Made by a program: the position numbers and the translations under genes | Notes under the pieces: model-generated | Database searches by the model: none | The model's input: the letters and a program-made list of their open reading frames with translations, nothing else | Told to the model about the DNA's origin: nothing | Shown here: one piece after another, positions 1-7,026 of the stretch | Position numbering within the stretch: position 1 is the first letter of the stretch | Layout: every line of letters starts with the position of its first letter | NCBI GenBank assembly: GCA_024276295.1 | Contig: JAJRXN010000160.1 | Location: forward strand, 1 to 13,396 | Direction: 5' to 3' | DNA length: 13,396 nucleotides | Origin: Acidobacteriota bacterium | Lineage (GTDB): Bacteria > Acidobacteriota > Polarisedimenticolia > J045

Positions 1-118
1 TGCCGCTCCCGTTGGGGCCGACGAGACCGATCCGCTGGCCGGGGTGGATCGTCCAGCGCAGCCCGGAGAACAGCGTGCGTCCCGGGACCGAGCGCTCGAC
101 GTCGATCAGGCTGAACAT
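1..118 (-). CDS. ABC-F-type ATP-binding protein, N-terminal fragment (cut by window start)
   Basis: Read on the minus strand from the ATG at 118, the frame stays open for 39 codons to the window edge. It begins MFSLIDVERSVPGRTLF, continues with 'IHPGQRIGLVG', and ends in PNGSG, the Walker A (P-loop) motif just before its expected Lys. The pattern 'short beta strand, R-TLF-G, I-PG-RIGLVGPNGSGK' at the extreme N-terminus is typical of ABC-F soluble ATPases (Uup/EttA/ribosome-protection family), which act on ribosomes and have no membrane domain. An ordinary transporter ATPase cannot be excluded from so short a fragment. I see no good Shine-Dalgarno sequence before the ATG. The gene is divergent from the SPFH gene, with a 90-nt gap between the two start codons. 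Confidence 0.8.
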   Translation of the reverse strand, partial: MFSLIDVERSVPGRTLFSGLRWTIHPGQRIGLVGPNGSG

Positions 119-156
119 CGGGGCAGGGTACCGGCCGGGGTGCCCGGCCTCCAAGG

Positions 157-185
157 TTGCAATCAGTATGATATCACTGTAGTAT
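157..185 (+). promoter_or_regulatory. Sigma70-type promoter of the SPFH/ribbon-helix-helix operon
   Basis: A -35-like TTGCAA lies at 157-162 and a -10-like TAGTAT at 180-185, with an ideal 17-nt spacer. The stretch is strikingly A+T-rich for this window. The implied transcription start near 192 leaves a short leader with GGAGG at 196-200 before the ATG at 209. A second -10-like hexamer, TATGAT at 167-172, also exists but has no matching -35. The assignment is by pattern only. Confidence 0.6.
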
Positions 186-188
186 CAG
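160..188 (+). promoter_or_regulatory. Operator-like array of three ATCA boxes at 11-bp spacing
   Basis: ATCA occurs at 162-165, 173-176 and 184-187, exactly 11 bp apart, or about one helical turn. The contexts are AATCA, TATCA and TATCA. The central box is part of the palindrome TGATATCA (169-176), and the third lies in TAGTATCA (180-187). Tandem short boxes one turn apart are the usual target layout for ribbon-helix-helix (MetJ/Arc/ParD-type) repressors. The array overlaps the spacer and -10 of the promoter. The second gene of the operon encodes such a protein, so autoregulation is the obvious inference, not a demonstrated fact. Confidence 0.55.
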
Positions 189-208
189 CCTCGATGGAGG
201 ACACGCTC

Positions 209-1078
209 ATGATCAGGGAGATTCGAAAGGACGGCCTGCCCGGAGTCGCGCTGCTGGTGCTCGCCGTGGCGGCCCTGCTCGTCGCGATCGCCGGGCTGAT
301 CTTCGCGATCGTCGAGACCTCGGTGCCCGGCATCGTCGCCGCGACGCTGGCGATCGTCGCGCTGGGATTCGTCCTCGGCGGGTTCTTCATGGTCGCCCCC
401 AACGAGGCCCGGGTGCTGCAGCTCTTCGGGGCCTACCGCGGCACGGCTCGCGAGCCGGGACTGCGCTGGGCCAACCCGTTCTACACCAAGCGCTCGATCT
501 CGCTGCGCGTCCGGAACTTCGAGACGGGACGGCTGAAGGTCAACGACGCCCGCGGCAACCCGGTCGAGATCGCGGCGGTCGTCGTCTGGCGCGTCGTCGA
601 CACGGCGGAGGCGGCGTTCCAGGTCGACGACTTCGAGAACTACGTGCACGTCCAGAGCGAGGCCGCGTTGCGCAACATGGCCACCGGGTACCCGTACGAC
701 GCCCACGAGAGCGGCGAGGTCGCCCTGTCGAGCCACACCGCCGAGATCTCGGTCCGGATCCGCAGGGAGATCCAGGACAGGCTGGAGAAGGCGGGTGTCC
801 AGGTGATCGAGGCCCGGATCAGCCACCTCGCATACTCGCCGGAGATCGCCGCCGCGATGCTGCGGCGCCAGCAGGCGACGGCGGTCGTCGCGGCGCGACA
901 GAAGATCGTCGAGGGCGCGGTCGGCATGGTCGAACTGGCCCTCGAGCTGCTGGCGAAGCACAACGTCCTCGAACTCGACGAGGAACGCAAGGCGGCGATG
1001 GTGAGCAACCTGCTCGTCGTGCTCTGCGCGGAGACCGAAGCGCAGCCCGTCGTCAACACCGGCACGCTGTACACCTGA
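209..1078 (+). CDS. SPFH-domain (stomatin/prohibitin-like) membrane protein
   Basis: A 289-residue protein. The ATG at 209 is preferred because GGAGG (196-200) sits 8 nt upstream. An in-frame ATG at 194 overlaps that site, and the reading frame further upstream is non-coding. Two hydrophobic helices at about residues 12-34 and 40-61 are followed by 'MVAPNEARVLQLFGAYRGT', the usual entry to an SPFH/Band 7 domain. That domain runs to about residue 235 and includes 'GLRWANPFY', 'VNDARGNPVEI', 'VVVWRVVDT' and 'GVQVIEARISHLAYSPEIA'. A helical tail follows. SPFH proteins form oligomeric membrane scaffolds, often in ordered microdomains. This one carries no fused NfeD or protease domain. It precedes a 57-residue ribbon-helix-helix gene by 15 nt, an arrangement I recall as recurrent for this subfamily. 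The specific function is unknown; the family call is secure. Confidence 0.9.
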   Translation: MIREIRKDGLPGVALLVLAVAALLVAIAGLIFAIVETSVPGIVAATLAIVALGFVLGGFFMVAPNEARVLQLFGAYRGTAREPGLRWANPFYTKRSISLRVRNFETGRLKVNDARGNPVEIAAVVVWRVVDTAEAAFQVDDFENYVHVQSEAALRNMATGYPYDAHESGEVALSSHTAEISVRIRREIQDRLEKAGVQVIEARISHLAYSPEIAAAMLRRQQATAVVAARQKIVEGAVGMVELALELLAKHNVLELDEERKAAMVSNLLVVLCAETEAQPVVNTGTLYT

Positions 1079-1093
1079 GCCGGCCTGTCGGCG

Positions 1094-1267
1094 ATGGCGG
1101 CGCGCAAGGCATTCCTGCTCCGGCTCGATCCGCGGCTCTACGACGCCCTGCGACGCTGGGCCGACGACGAGATGCGGAGCGTCAACGCGCAGATCGAGGT
1201 CCTGCTGCGCAGGGCCCTGCTCGAGGCCGGGCGCCTGCCGCGCACCGATCCGGAGCGGAAGGACTGA
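1094..1267 (+). CDS. Arc-family ribbon-helix-helix DNA-binding protein
   Basis: A 57-residue protein beginning MAARKAFLLRLDPRLYDAL. The layout is that of an Arc/MetJ/CopG monomer. A strand (about residues 5-12, KAFLLRLD) would pair with a partner to form the DNA-reading ribbon. Helix A follows (13-26, PRLYDALRRWADDE), then helix B (29-46, beginning SVNAQIEVLL). The S-NAQI motif at the start of helix B is characteristic of Arc-type repressors. The gene starts 15 nt after the SPFH stop with no obvious Shine-Dalgarno, suggesting translational coupling. The likely role is autoregulation through the three-box array at 160-188. The C-terminal tail is short, polar and charged. It ends 9 nt from the convergent stop of the bactofilin-like gene, and I see no terminator between them. 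Confidence 0.85.
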   Translation: MAARKAFLLRLDPRLYDALRRWADDEMRSVNAQIEVLLRRALLEAGRLPRTDPERKD

Positions 1268-1276
1268 CATTCCTCA

Positions 1277-2551
1277 TCAGACGCCGGGACCGGCGGGAAG
1301 CGTCGGGACTCCGCCGGCTCCGGTGTCGGGCGGAACGTCCGGCCGCACGGGAGACTGCCGCAGGGCCAGCAGCGTGGCTCCCATGCCGGTCAGCGTGATC
1401 ACGATCCAGGCCAGGTCGCCGACGATCGGGATCAGGCAGACGAGGAAGGTCACGACGACGCCGACGACCAGCGCGAGCAGCAGGTGGCAGCGGCGCTTGA
1501 GCAGCGGGTGGAGCACGAGGCAGCCGACGATGATCTTCCCGATCAGGCCGCCGAAGTAGACCAGCGCCCCGAGCGCCGACCAGATCGCGAGACTCAGCGG
1601 CAGGGCGAACACGCACGCGATCCCGAGCACGAGCATCACGAGCAGCGCCACGAGCCCGATCCCGAACGAGGACAGCAGGCCGGGCACCGAACGCGCCTGT
1701 TCGATCGCGTGGTCGGCGAGCGGACCGAAGACCAGCAGGAAGATCGTCCCCGCGATCAGGGCCACCGCGGCGAGGTAGGCGTCGAACATCGGTCCGAGCT
1801 TCGGCATCTCGAAGTTCGCCAGCACGTCGCGGCCGCCGGACCGCGACTTGCCGAGCACGGCCCGCGTGACCTCGCCATCGACGACGCCTTCGGCCGGACT
1901 GACGTCGTTCCGGGCGTCGTAGACCAGGTCGCCGCCAATGTACGCCGCGTCGCCGAGCACCAGCTCGTCGCAGCGCACGGTGACGTCGTCGTCGATCTCG
2001 CCGAGGATCTCGACCCGGCCGGCGGTGATCCGCACCGGACCGCTGACCTTGCCGTCGATGGTCACCGTCGTGCCCCAGACCACGACCGCCCCGCCGACCG
2101 ACGCGTCGGGCTTGAGCAGCACGTTCTTGGCGGAGACGATCACGTCGCCCGCCACCGTCACGCCGATCACCGCCCGGCCGAGCGTGGCGATGCGGAGGTC
2201 GTCGCCGACGGTGCCGTGGACCATCACCGAGCCGAGCGAGGCGATGCTGAGGTCCTGGGTGACGGTCCCGTCCACGTCGACCGGACCCATCACGGCGAGG
2301 AACAGATCGCCCTCGATCGTGCCGTTGACGATCGCGTGCTCGACGGCGGAGACGTAGGCGTCGCCTCGGATCACCTCGTCGCGCCCGAGCCGGAAGCTCT
2401 CCCGGCCGATGATCTGCGTGTGGCCGAGTTCGACCGTCCCCTCGTCCATCGCCAGCCAGTCGACGAACGATGCGCGAGCAGGAGTGGCGGTGGCCGCCAG
2501 GACGAGGCAGGCCGCGTACACCCAGCCGATCCGTGTCGCCGCGCGATTCAT
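1277..2551 (-). CDS. Exported bactofilin-like beta-repeat protein with C-terminal membrane domain
   Basis: A 424-residue protein. The ATG at 2551 is chosen because AAGGAG lies 8 nt upstream and a signal peptide follows (residues 1-27, hydrophobic core with an ARA cleavage-type site). Residues about 45-212 are short, regular beta repeats such as 'VNGTIEGDL', 'VDGTVTQDL', 'VHGTVGDDL' and 'IDGKVSGPV'. This is the pattern of bactofilin or polymer-forming cytoskeletal domains, which build right-handed beta-helices and filaments. After a charged linker come about five hydrophobic helices at roughly 257-278, 294-316, 318-342, 356-374 and 378-397, then a Pro/Gly-rich tail. The signal peptide would place the beta-helix outside the cytoplasm, unlike classical bactofilins. 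It lies 124 nt downstream of the response-regulator gene on the same strand, so it may be co-transcribed. Its role is unknown; envelope organisation is a guess. Confidence 0.8.
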   Translation of the reverse strand: MNRAATRIGWVYAACLVLAATATPARASFVDWLAMDEGTVELGHTQIIGRESFRLGRDEVIRGDAYVSAVEHAIVNGTIEGDLFLAVMGPVDVDGTVTQDLSIASLGSVMVHGTVGDDLRIATLGRAVIGVTVAGDVIVSAKNVLLKPDASVGGAVVVWGTTVTIDGKVSGPVRITAGRVEILGEIDDDVTVRCDELVLGDAAYIGGDLVYDARNDVSPAEGVVDGEVTRAVLGKSRSGGRDVLANFEMPKLGPMFDAYLAAVALIAGTIFLLVFGPLADHAIEQARSVPGLLSSFGIGLVALLVMLVLGIACVFALPLSLAIWSALGALVYFGGLIGKIIVGCLVLHPLLKRRCHLLLALVVGVVVTFLVCLIPIVGDLAWIVITLTGMGATLLALRQSPVRPDVPPDTGAGGVPTLPAGPGV

Positions 2552-2624
2552 CGCCCGATCTCCTTCCTGCCCGCACCGGAAGTATGCGCCGGCCGTCGCA
2601 GCCCACGCCGTCCCGGTGGAAACC

Positions 2625-2676
2625 AGCGGCCGCCACGATTCCTCAGGCGGTCGCCTGCCGCCGCCCCGTGGCCGCT
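2625..2676 (-). other. Nested inverted repeats between the response-regulator and bactofilin-like genes
   Basis: The outer arms AGCG + GCCACG (2625-2628, 2632-2637, with a 3-nt bulge) pair with CGTGGCCGCT (2667-2676). Inside them CAGGCGGTCGCCTG (2644-2657) forms a second small hairpin. The outer arm touches the stop codon of the response-regulator gene. No T-run follows on the minus strand, so this is not a standard rho-independent terminator. It could be an mRNA-stabilising or attenuating structure, or chance in very G+C-rich DNA. Confidence 0.25.
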
Positions 2677-3419
2677 CAAAACCCGATCTCCCGCCGCACG
2701 TGGCGCGCACGACGCCGGCTCAGCGGCACGCGGGAGCGGGCCTCGTCGCGCAGCTCGAGGACGTAGTTGCCGGACTCCCCGGGATGCACCGCGGCGATGA
2801 AGGCCAGGTTGACCAGCGCAGAGCGGTGCGTCCTGCGGAACCCGAACCCGGACAGCTCGCGCTCGAGTTCCTGCAGCGTCCGCGGAACCATCAGCGACTG
2901 TCCGTCGCGCCACGCGAAGACGAGCGTGTGGTCGGCGGTGATGTGACTGACGTCGGCCGGATCGAGCAGCACGATCCGTCCCCGGCGACGCGCCAGGATC
3001 CGCGGCGGCATGCCGGACTGCTGGCTCAGCATGTGGGCCAGCCCCTCCTGGGCGCGCTCCTTCTCGATCCGGCGCTCGACACGGCCGATGGCCTCGAGCA
3101 GACGCTCGGGGGTCACCGGCTTGACGACGTAGTCGACGGCATCGGCCTCGAACGCCTTGACCGCGAACTCGTCGTGCGCGGTGACGAACACGACGGGCGG
3201 GATCTCGTCGAGCCGCGTGAGCACCTCGAAGCCGTCCCCCCCGGGGATCTGGATGTCGAGGAACACGACGTCCGGCTCGAGCTGCCGGATCTTCTGCACG
3301 GCGTCGCGCACGGTGTCCGCCTCGCCGGCGACCGTGACGCGGCCGGTCTCTTCCAGCAGCCGCGTCAGCCTGCGGCGGGCGGGGGGCTCGTCTGCGACGA
3401 TCAGCGCCTTGAGTTTCAT
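2676..3419 (-). CDS. LytTR-family response regulator
   Basis: A 247-residue protein. The receiver domain (about 1-120) has the phosphoacceptor Asp55 in 'VVFLDIQIPGGDG', the switch Thr80 in 'VFVTAHDE', and Lys100 in 'YVVKPV'. A linker follows, then a LytTR DNA-binding domain (about 140-247) with 'FRRTHRSALVNL' at 194-205. LytTR proteins bind direct repeats upstream of target genes and usually act as activators. One receiver residue is odd: the usual 'VDDE' acidic cluster reads VADE (Ala9, Asp10, Glu11). The first acidic residue, equivalent to CheY Asp12, is therefore missing. The ATG overlaps the kinase stop as ATGA (3416-3419) and has AGGAG upstream, so kinase and regulator form a coupled pair. 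The target genes cannot be read from sequence. Confidence 0.93.
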   Translation of the reverse strand: MKLKALIVADEPPARRRLTRLLEETGRVTVAGEADTVRDAVQKIRQLEPDVVFLDIQIPGGDGFEVLTRLDEIPPVVFVTAHDEFAVKAFEADAVDYVVKPVTPERLLEAIGRVERRIEKERAQEGLAHMLSQQSGMPPRILARRRGRIVLLDPADVSHITADHTLVFAWRDGQSLMVPRTLQELERELSGFGFRRTHRSALVNLAFIAAVHPGESGNYVLELRDEARSRVPLSRRRARHVRREIGF

Positions 3420-4549
3420 GCTCGGTCTCTCCTGCTCTCCCGTGGGGACGGAAACGCGATCATCGCGCAGGTCCCGCCCCGCTCGACACCGCGGACCGTC
3501 AGTCGCCCGCCCACTGCGGCGACGCGTGCGGCGACGTTCTCGAGCGCGTGCCCGCGCCGGAAGACCTCCTGCGGATCGTCCCCCGGGCCGGGCCCGCGAT
3601 CGACCACCTCGATCACCGTCTCGTCTCCCGCCCGGCGGGCCCGGACCTCGACGTGCCCTTCTCCCGTCTGCGGATCGCGGCCATGGACGACGGCGTTCTC
3701 GACGAGCGGCTGGAAGATCAGCGGCGGCACGGCAAGCCCGGCGACGTCGCCGTCGATGCTGACCGCGAACGTCAGCTTGTCACCGAACCGGGCGCGCTCG
3801 ATCTCGAGGTAGTCGCGGATGAAGGCGATCTCGTCCTCGAGCGGAACCGTCCGTTCGCTGCCCCTGCGGAACGCGTAGCGGAACAGGCCCGCGAAGCGCT
3901 CGAGCAGCAGCTCGGCGGAGTGCGGGTCCTCCTGGACCAGCGCCGCAGCCGTGTTGAGCGCGTTGAAGAAGAAATGGGGATTGATGCGGGCCTGCAGCGC
4001 CTTGAGTTCCGCGCGCGCCGCCCGCTCGCGGGCCTGGACCTGCCGGACCCGCTCGGCGGCCAGCATCTCGCGCGTGCGCGCCAGGCGGTAGTTCAGATCC
4101 TCGTAGACGAACACGAGCACGCCGGCGACCAGCGCGATCAGTCCGGTGGTGCCGCCGACGAGCAGCACGTAGCGCCACGCGTAGACGACGTAGCGCGGAT
4201 AGACCCACAGCACGAGCGCCGTCGCGGCGACGGCGCCGCCGACGAGGGTCAGCACGCCGAGGGCGAAGCGCACCGGCGTCGAGAACGCCGACAGCCGCGG
4301 GAGCACCTCACGCCCCGTGATCGCCGCCACCAGCGCCGCGATGCCGCCGGTCAGGGCGCCGATGGCGACGAGCGGCCCTTCGAGCCGTCCGCGCTCGAGC
4401 ACCGCCGCCAGCACGCCGACGAGCGCGCCGATGCCGGCGCCGAGTCCGGCGGCGATCACGATCTCGAGCCCGATCCGCAGCGCCAGCGGCGCCGCGTCGC
4501 GGGGCAATTCCGGCAGCGGCCGGCGCGCCTCGATCCGCTCGTGGCTCAT
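3416..4549 (-). CDS. LytS/YehU-type sensor histidine kinase
   Basis: A 377-residue integral membrane kinase. Four hydrophobic helices at about 24-50, 58-78, 92-118 and 126-150 form the sensor part, with no large extracytoplasmic domain. A helical linker with many Arg/Glu residues (about 152-185) leads to the His_kinase motif 'LQARINPHFFFNALNT', with phospho-accepting His192. The ATPase domain has an N-box 'PPLIFQPLVENAVVHG' (275-290), 'VIEVVDRGPGPG' (312-323) as the Mg/ATP region, and 'GHALENVAARV' (333-343). This is the kinase class that partners LytTR regulators, and its partner follows immediately with an ATGA overlap. The start at 4549 is itself an ATGA overlap with the phosphatase stop. 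The signal sensed is unknown; it may be membrane state or a small hydrophobic ligand. Confidence 0.93.
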   Translation of the reverse strand: MSHERIEARRPLPELPRDAAPLALRIGLEIVIAAGLGAGIGALVGVLAAVLERGRLEGPLVAIGALTGGIAALVAAITGREVLPRLSAFSTPVRFALGVLTLVGGAVAATALVLWVYPRYVVYAWRYVLLVGGTTGLIALVAGVLVFVYEDLNYRLARTREMLAAERVRQVQARERAARAELKALQARINPHFFFNALNTAAALVQEDPHSAELLLERFAGLFRYAFRRGSERTVPLEDEIAFIRDYLEIERARFGDKLTFAVSIDGDVAGLAVPPLIFQPLVENAVVHGRDPQTGEGHVEVRARRAGDETVIEVVDRGPGPGDDPQEVFRRGHALENVAARVAAVGGRLTVRGVERGGTCAMIAFPSPRESRRDRA

Positions 4550-5868
4550 CGGGCGTCCCCGCGCGCCTGGCGCAGGACGACGACGATCGTCATGTCGTCG
4601 GCCGCCTCGGCCCCGCCGGTGAACTCGTCGTAGAGCGCGATCAGCCGCTCGAGCAGCTCGCGCGCGCCGGCCGGACGGGGCGGACGGCGGAGCGCCTCGC
4701 GCACGCGGTCCGTGCCGAGCTGGTCGTCGGGATCGTCGTGCGCCGGCGCCTCGACGAGCCCGTCGGTGTAGATCACCAGGAACTCGCCGTGATCGAGCCG
4801 GTCCGTGCCGCCCTCGTACGGCGGCCCGAACCCGACACCGAGCGGCAGCCCGCCCCGGTCGAGCGACCGCAACTCGCCGTGCCCGACGATCAGCGGCGGG
4901 TGATGCCCGGCCAGCGAGTAGGCGATCTCGCCGGTCGCCGGATCGAGCGCGACGTACGCGAAAGTGACCAGCCGGCCGCCGCCGCGACTGCGCGAGAGCG
5001 ACTCGGACAGATGCCGGTTGAGCGACGCGGGATCGCGCTCGCGAGGCGCCAGCGCCCGCGCGAGCGCCTGGACGTTCGCCATCAGCAGCGCCGCGGCGAT
5101 TCCCTTGCCGACGACGTCGCCGACGGTGATGCCGATCTTCCCGCCGGGCAGTTCGAGGAAGTCGAACGTGTCGCCGCCGACCGCCGCCGCGGGCCGACAG
5201 ATGAACGCGATCTCCCAGCCCGGGATCTCCGGCGCGACCGCCGGCAGGAGTTCCTGCTGGACGTCGCGCGCGAGCCGCATCTCGCGCTCGAACGCCTCCT
5301 TGATCCGCAGCTCGTCGTAGGCCCGTTCGAGGGACGTCTGCATCTGGTCCCAGGCGATCAGCGCGCCGCCGATCAGGAACGCGAGGATCATGTTGGCCGT
5401 CACGAGCGCGAGCAGGTCGAGCGGACGCGTGACCACGACGCCGGGACGGCTGATCACCGAGACGACGCTGACGACGATCGTGCCGCCGAGCACCGTGAGC
5501 AGGATCAGCCCGTACCGCAGCAGGCGCGGGACCGCGCGAAACTGGGGAAACGCGTAGCGCGAGCCGATGAACGTCGTCAGCGTGATCCCCTCGGCCATCA
5601 GGATGCTCATGCGGACGAACCACCAGTCGAACTGTCGCTGCTCGCTGAGGGTCGAGACGAGGATCTGGACGGCGACGCCCAGCAGGCCGCCGGCAAACGC
5701 CGCGCCGAGCGTCCAGATCAGCAGGGCACGCCACGGCCCCCCCGGGCGAACGAGCGGCGCGCGGGGCGGTAGCGTGTGGATCCGCGCCAGCGCCTGCTCG
5801 CCCAAGACACCTCCCCGCCATCTTCGAGCGACGGTGCCGCTCGTCCGGGCCATGGCGCCCATGGCCAC
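4546..5868 (-). CDS. Membrane-anchored SpoIIE/PP2C-type serine/threonine phosphatase
   Basis: A 440-residue protein from the ATG at 5868. Hydrophobic helices at about 47-70, 85-102, 117-140 and 150-173 form an N-terminal membrane domain. A coiled linker ends in 'ARDVQQELLP' (200-209), the usual entry to SpoIIE/RsbU-type phosphatase domains. The metal-binding motifs are all present: 'GGDTFDF' (231-237), 'GDVVGKG' (250-256), 'AGHHPPL' (320-326), 'YTDGLVEA' (367-374) and 'DDMT' (424-427). Such enzymes typically dephosphorylate STAS-domain anti-anti-sigma factors; no STAS or anti-sigma gene is in this window. It is the first gene of the three-gene signalling operon. The start is uncertain: in-frame ATGs lie at 5868, 5862 and 5850, none with a good Shine-Dalgarno. 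A TTG at 5805 has GGAGG 4 nt upstream and would still keep all the helices. A -10-like TAGAAT (5888-5883) sits just upstream. Confidence 0.92.
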   Translation of the reverse strand: MAMGAMARTSGTVARRWRGGVLGEQALARIHTLPPRAPLVRPGGPWRALLIWTLGAAFAGGLLGVAVQILVSTLSEQRQFDWWFVRMSILMAEGITLTTFIGSRYAFPQFRAVPRLLRYGLILLTVLGGTIVVSVVSVISRPGVVVTRPLDLLALVTANMILAFLIGGALIAWDQMQTSLERAYDELRIKEAFEREMRLARDVQQELLPAVAPEIPGWEIAFICRPAAAVGGDTFDFLELPGGKIGITVGDVVGKGIAAALLMANVQALARALAPRERDPASLNRHLSESLSRSRGGGRLVTFAYVALDPATGEIAYSLAGHHPPLIVGHGELRSLDRGGLPLGVGFGPPYEGGTDRLDHGEFLVIYTDGLVEAPAHDDPDDQLGTDRVREALRRPPRPAGARELLERLIALYDEFTGGAEAADDMTIVVVLRQARGDAR

Positions 5869-5958
5869 GCGACCCGCCCGCCATTCTACGTGGCACGCAG
5901 GGTTGACGGCCTTCAGCCTCGCTGACAGTCTGGAACGCGACGAGGGGAAGGGCGGATC

Positions 5959-6975
5959 GTGGGGCTGCGACTGCTGTCAGCACGCCTCCGCGCGGGAGCC
6001 GAACGGCTCGGCGCACGGCGGCTTGTCGGGCTTCCGGCGCGGGGCACCGCGAGCGGTGGCCCGGGCTGTCTGCTCGTCTCCGACCCGACGGCGGGCGTTC
6101 TGTTCTGGGACGACCAGCAGGCGGGCGTCGTCGATCTCGCCCAGGGCCGGGTGGCCGGCCGTCTCAGGCTTCCCGCCGCGGTGGCCGGGCTCGGCGACGA
6201 CGGGCTGCCGCGCGTCGCCGCCGGCGACCGCTGGCTCAGGCTCGAGACGGCGCCGCTGGCCCTGACCGACGCCGGCGATCGCGGCCCCGAACCGACGCTC
6301 TGCGCCTCCGACAGCCCCGAAGCCCCCGAGACCGAGCCGTTCGTCGTGACCGGAGGCCGCCGTTACCGCGCGCGGCTCTCGGTCACCGCGCGGGTCACGC
6401 GCCACATGCTCGAGATCTGCGACGAAGGCCACCCGCCGCGCGAACAGGAGATCGCGGCCTACACGCTGCGCAGCGACCGGCTGCGTCTCTCCCTGCACGG
6501 CGGCGGGGTCGTCTCGGGCGCCGTCGGCGGCGATCCGCTCGCGCCGACCGCGTCGATCGCCGGCCGCCGGCGCGGACCGGTGCTCGTCGCGCGGCGGCGG
6601 TTCGACTCGTGGCACGAGCACGTCGCGGGCCAGACGACCGACCTCGTCGGCCATGGCCCGGCGACGCTCGAGCTGATCGTCTTCCCGGACGGGGCCGCCC
6701 CCGCCTGGTCGGTCGACGCCGGCCCGGTCGACGAGAGCTGGGACGGGCTCGACCGCCGCAGCGCGACCCCGCCGGCGATGGTCCGCGGGCTCGGCGTGAT
6801 CGCCCTCGGCCTCGCCGGCGACGGGGACGAGGCGGTCGTCGAACTCGTCGACCTCGCGGCGGCGCGCGGCACGCCCGCCCGGCTCGTCGCGCGCCGGCGC
6901 GCGATCGCCACGCTCCCCCTGTCCCGGACCGCCTCCGGCGGGCACGGCGTTCCGGATCCGCCGGGCCGGGCTTGA
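5959..6975 (+). CDS. Unrecognised cytoplasmic protein
   Basis: A 338-residue protein from a GTG at 5959, with GAGGGGAAGGG (5942-5952) as ribosome-binding site, 6 nt before the start. Codon third positions follow the local G/C bias, and the opposite-strand frame over the same stretch is low-complexity Arg/Pro/Ala, so this strand is the coding one. There is no signal peptide and no convincing membrane helix. The N-terminal part (about 1-95) and the longer C-terminal part (about 115-310) both look beta-rich, with alternating hydrophobic runs such as 'CLLVSDPTAGVLFWDD', 'RYRARLSVTARVTRHMLEIC' and 'PATLELIVFPDG'. The C-terminus is Gly/Pro-rich and probably disordered. It is divergent from the phosphatase operon with 90 nt between starts, and is followed by the cobalamin-riboswitch leader. 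I recognise no family. Confidence 0.7.
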   Translation: MGLRLLSARLRAGAERLGARRLVGLPARGTASGGPGCLLVSDPTAGVLFWDDQQAGVVDLAQGRVAGRLRLPAAVAGLGDDGLPRVAAGDRWLRLETAPLALTDAGDRGPEPTLCASDSPEAPETEPFVVTGGRRYRARLSVTARVTRHMLEICDEGHPPREQEIAAYTLRSDRLRLSLHGGGVVSGAVGGDPLAPTASIAGRRRGPVLVARRRFDSWHEHVAGQTTDLVGHGPATLELIVFPDGAAPAWSVDAGPVDESWDGLDRRSATPPAMVRGLGVIALGLAGDGDEAVVELVDLAAARGTPARLVARRRAIATLPLSRTASGGHGVPDPPGRA

Positions 6976-7001
6976 GGCGGCCCCGGACCTCGTGCTAGCG
7001 T
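6972..7001 (+). promoter_or_regulatory. Candidate promoter for the cobalamin-riboswitch operon
   Basis: TTGAGG (6972-6977) as -35 and TAGCGT (6996-7001) as -10 are separated by 18 nt. The -10 is preceded by TGC (6993-6995), an extended -10 element. The predicted start, around 7008, would place the whole riboswitch P1 stem (from 7027) in the transcript. The -35 overlaps the stop codon of the preceding gene. The -10 match is only three of six bases, so this is a position-supported guess. Confidence 0.35.
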
Positions 7002-7026
7002 CCGCGCTCGACAATCTGGAGTCGAA

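Noticed and set aside
185..1270. Minus-strand open frame of about 361 codons
   Set aside because: Antisense to the SPFH and ribbon-helix-helix genes. Low-complexity translation.
1484..2800. Plus-strand open frame of about 438 codons
   Set aside because: Antisense to the bactofilin-like gene. It is His/Arg/Asp-rich and lacks motifs.
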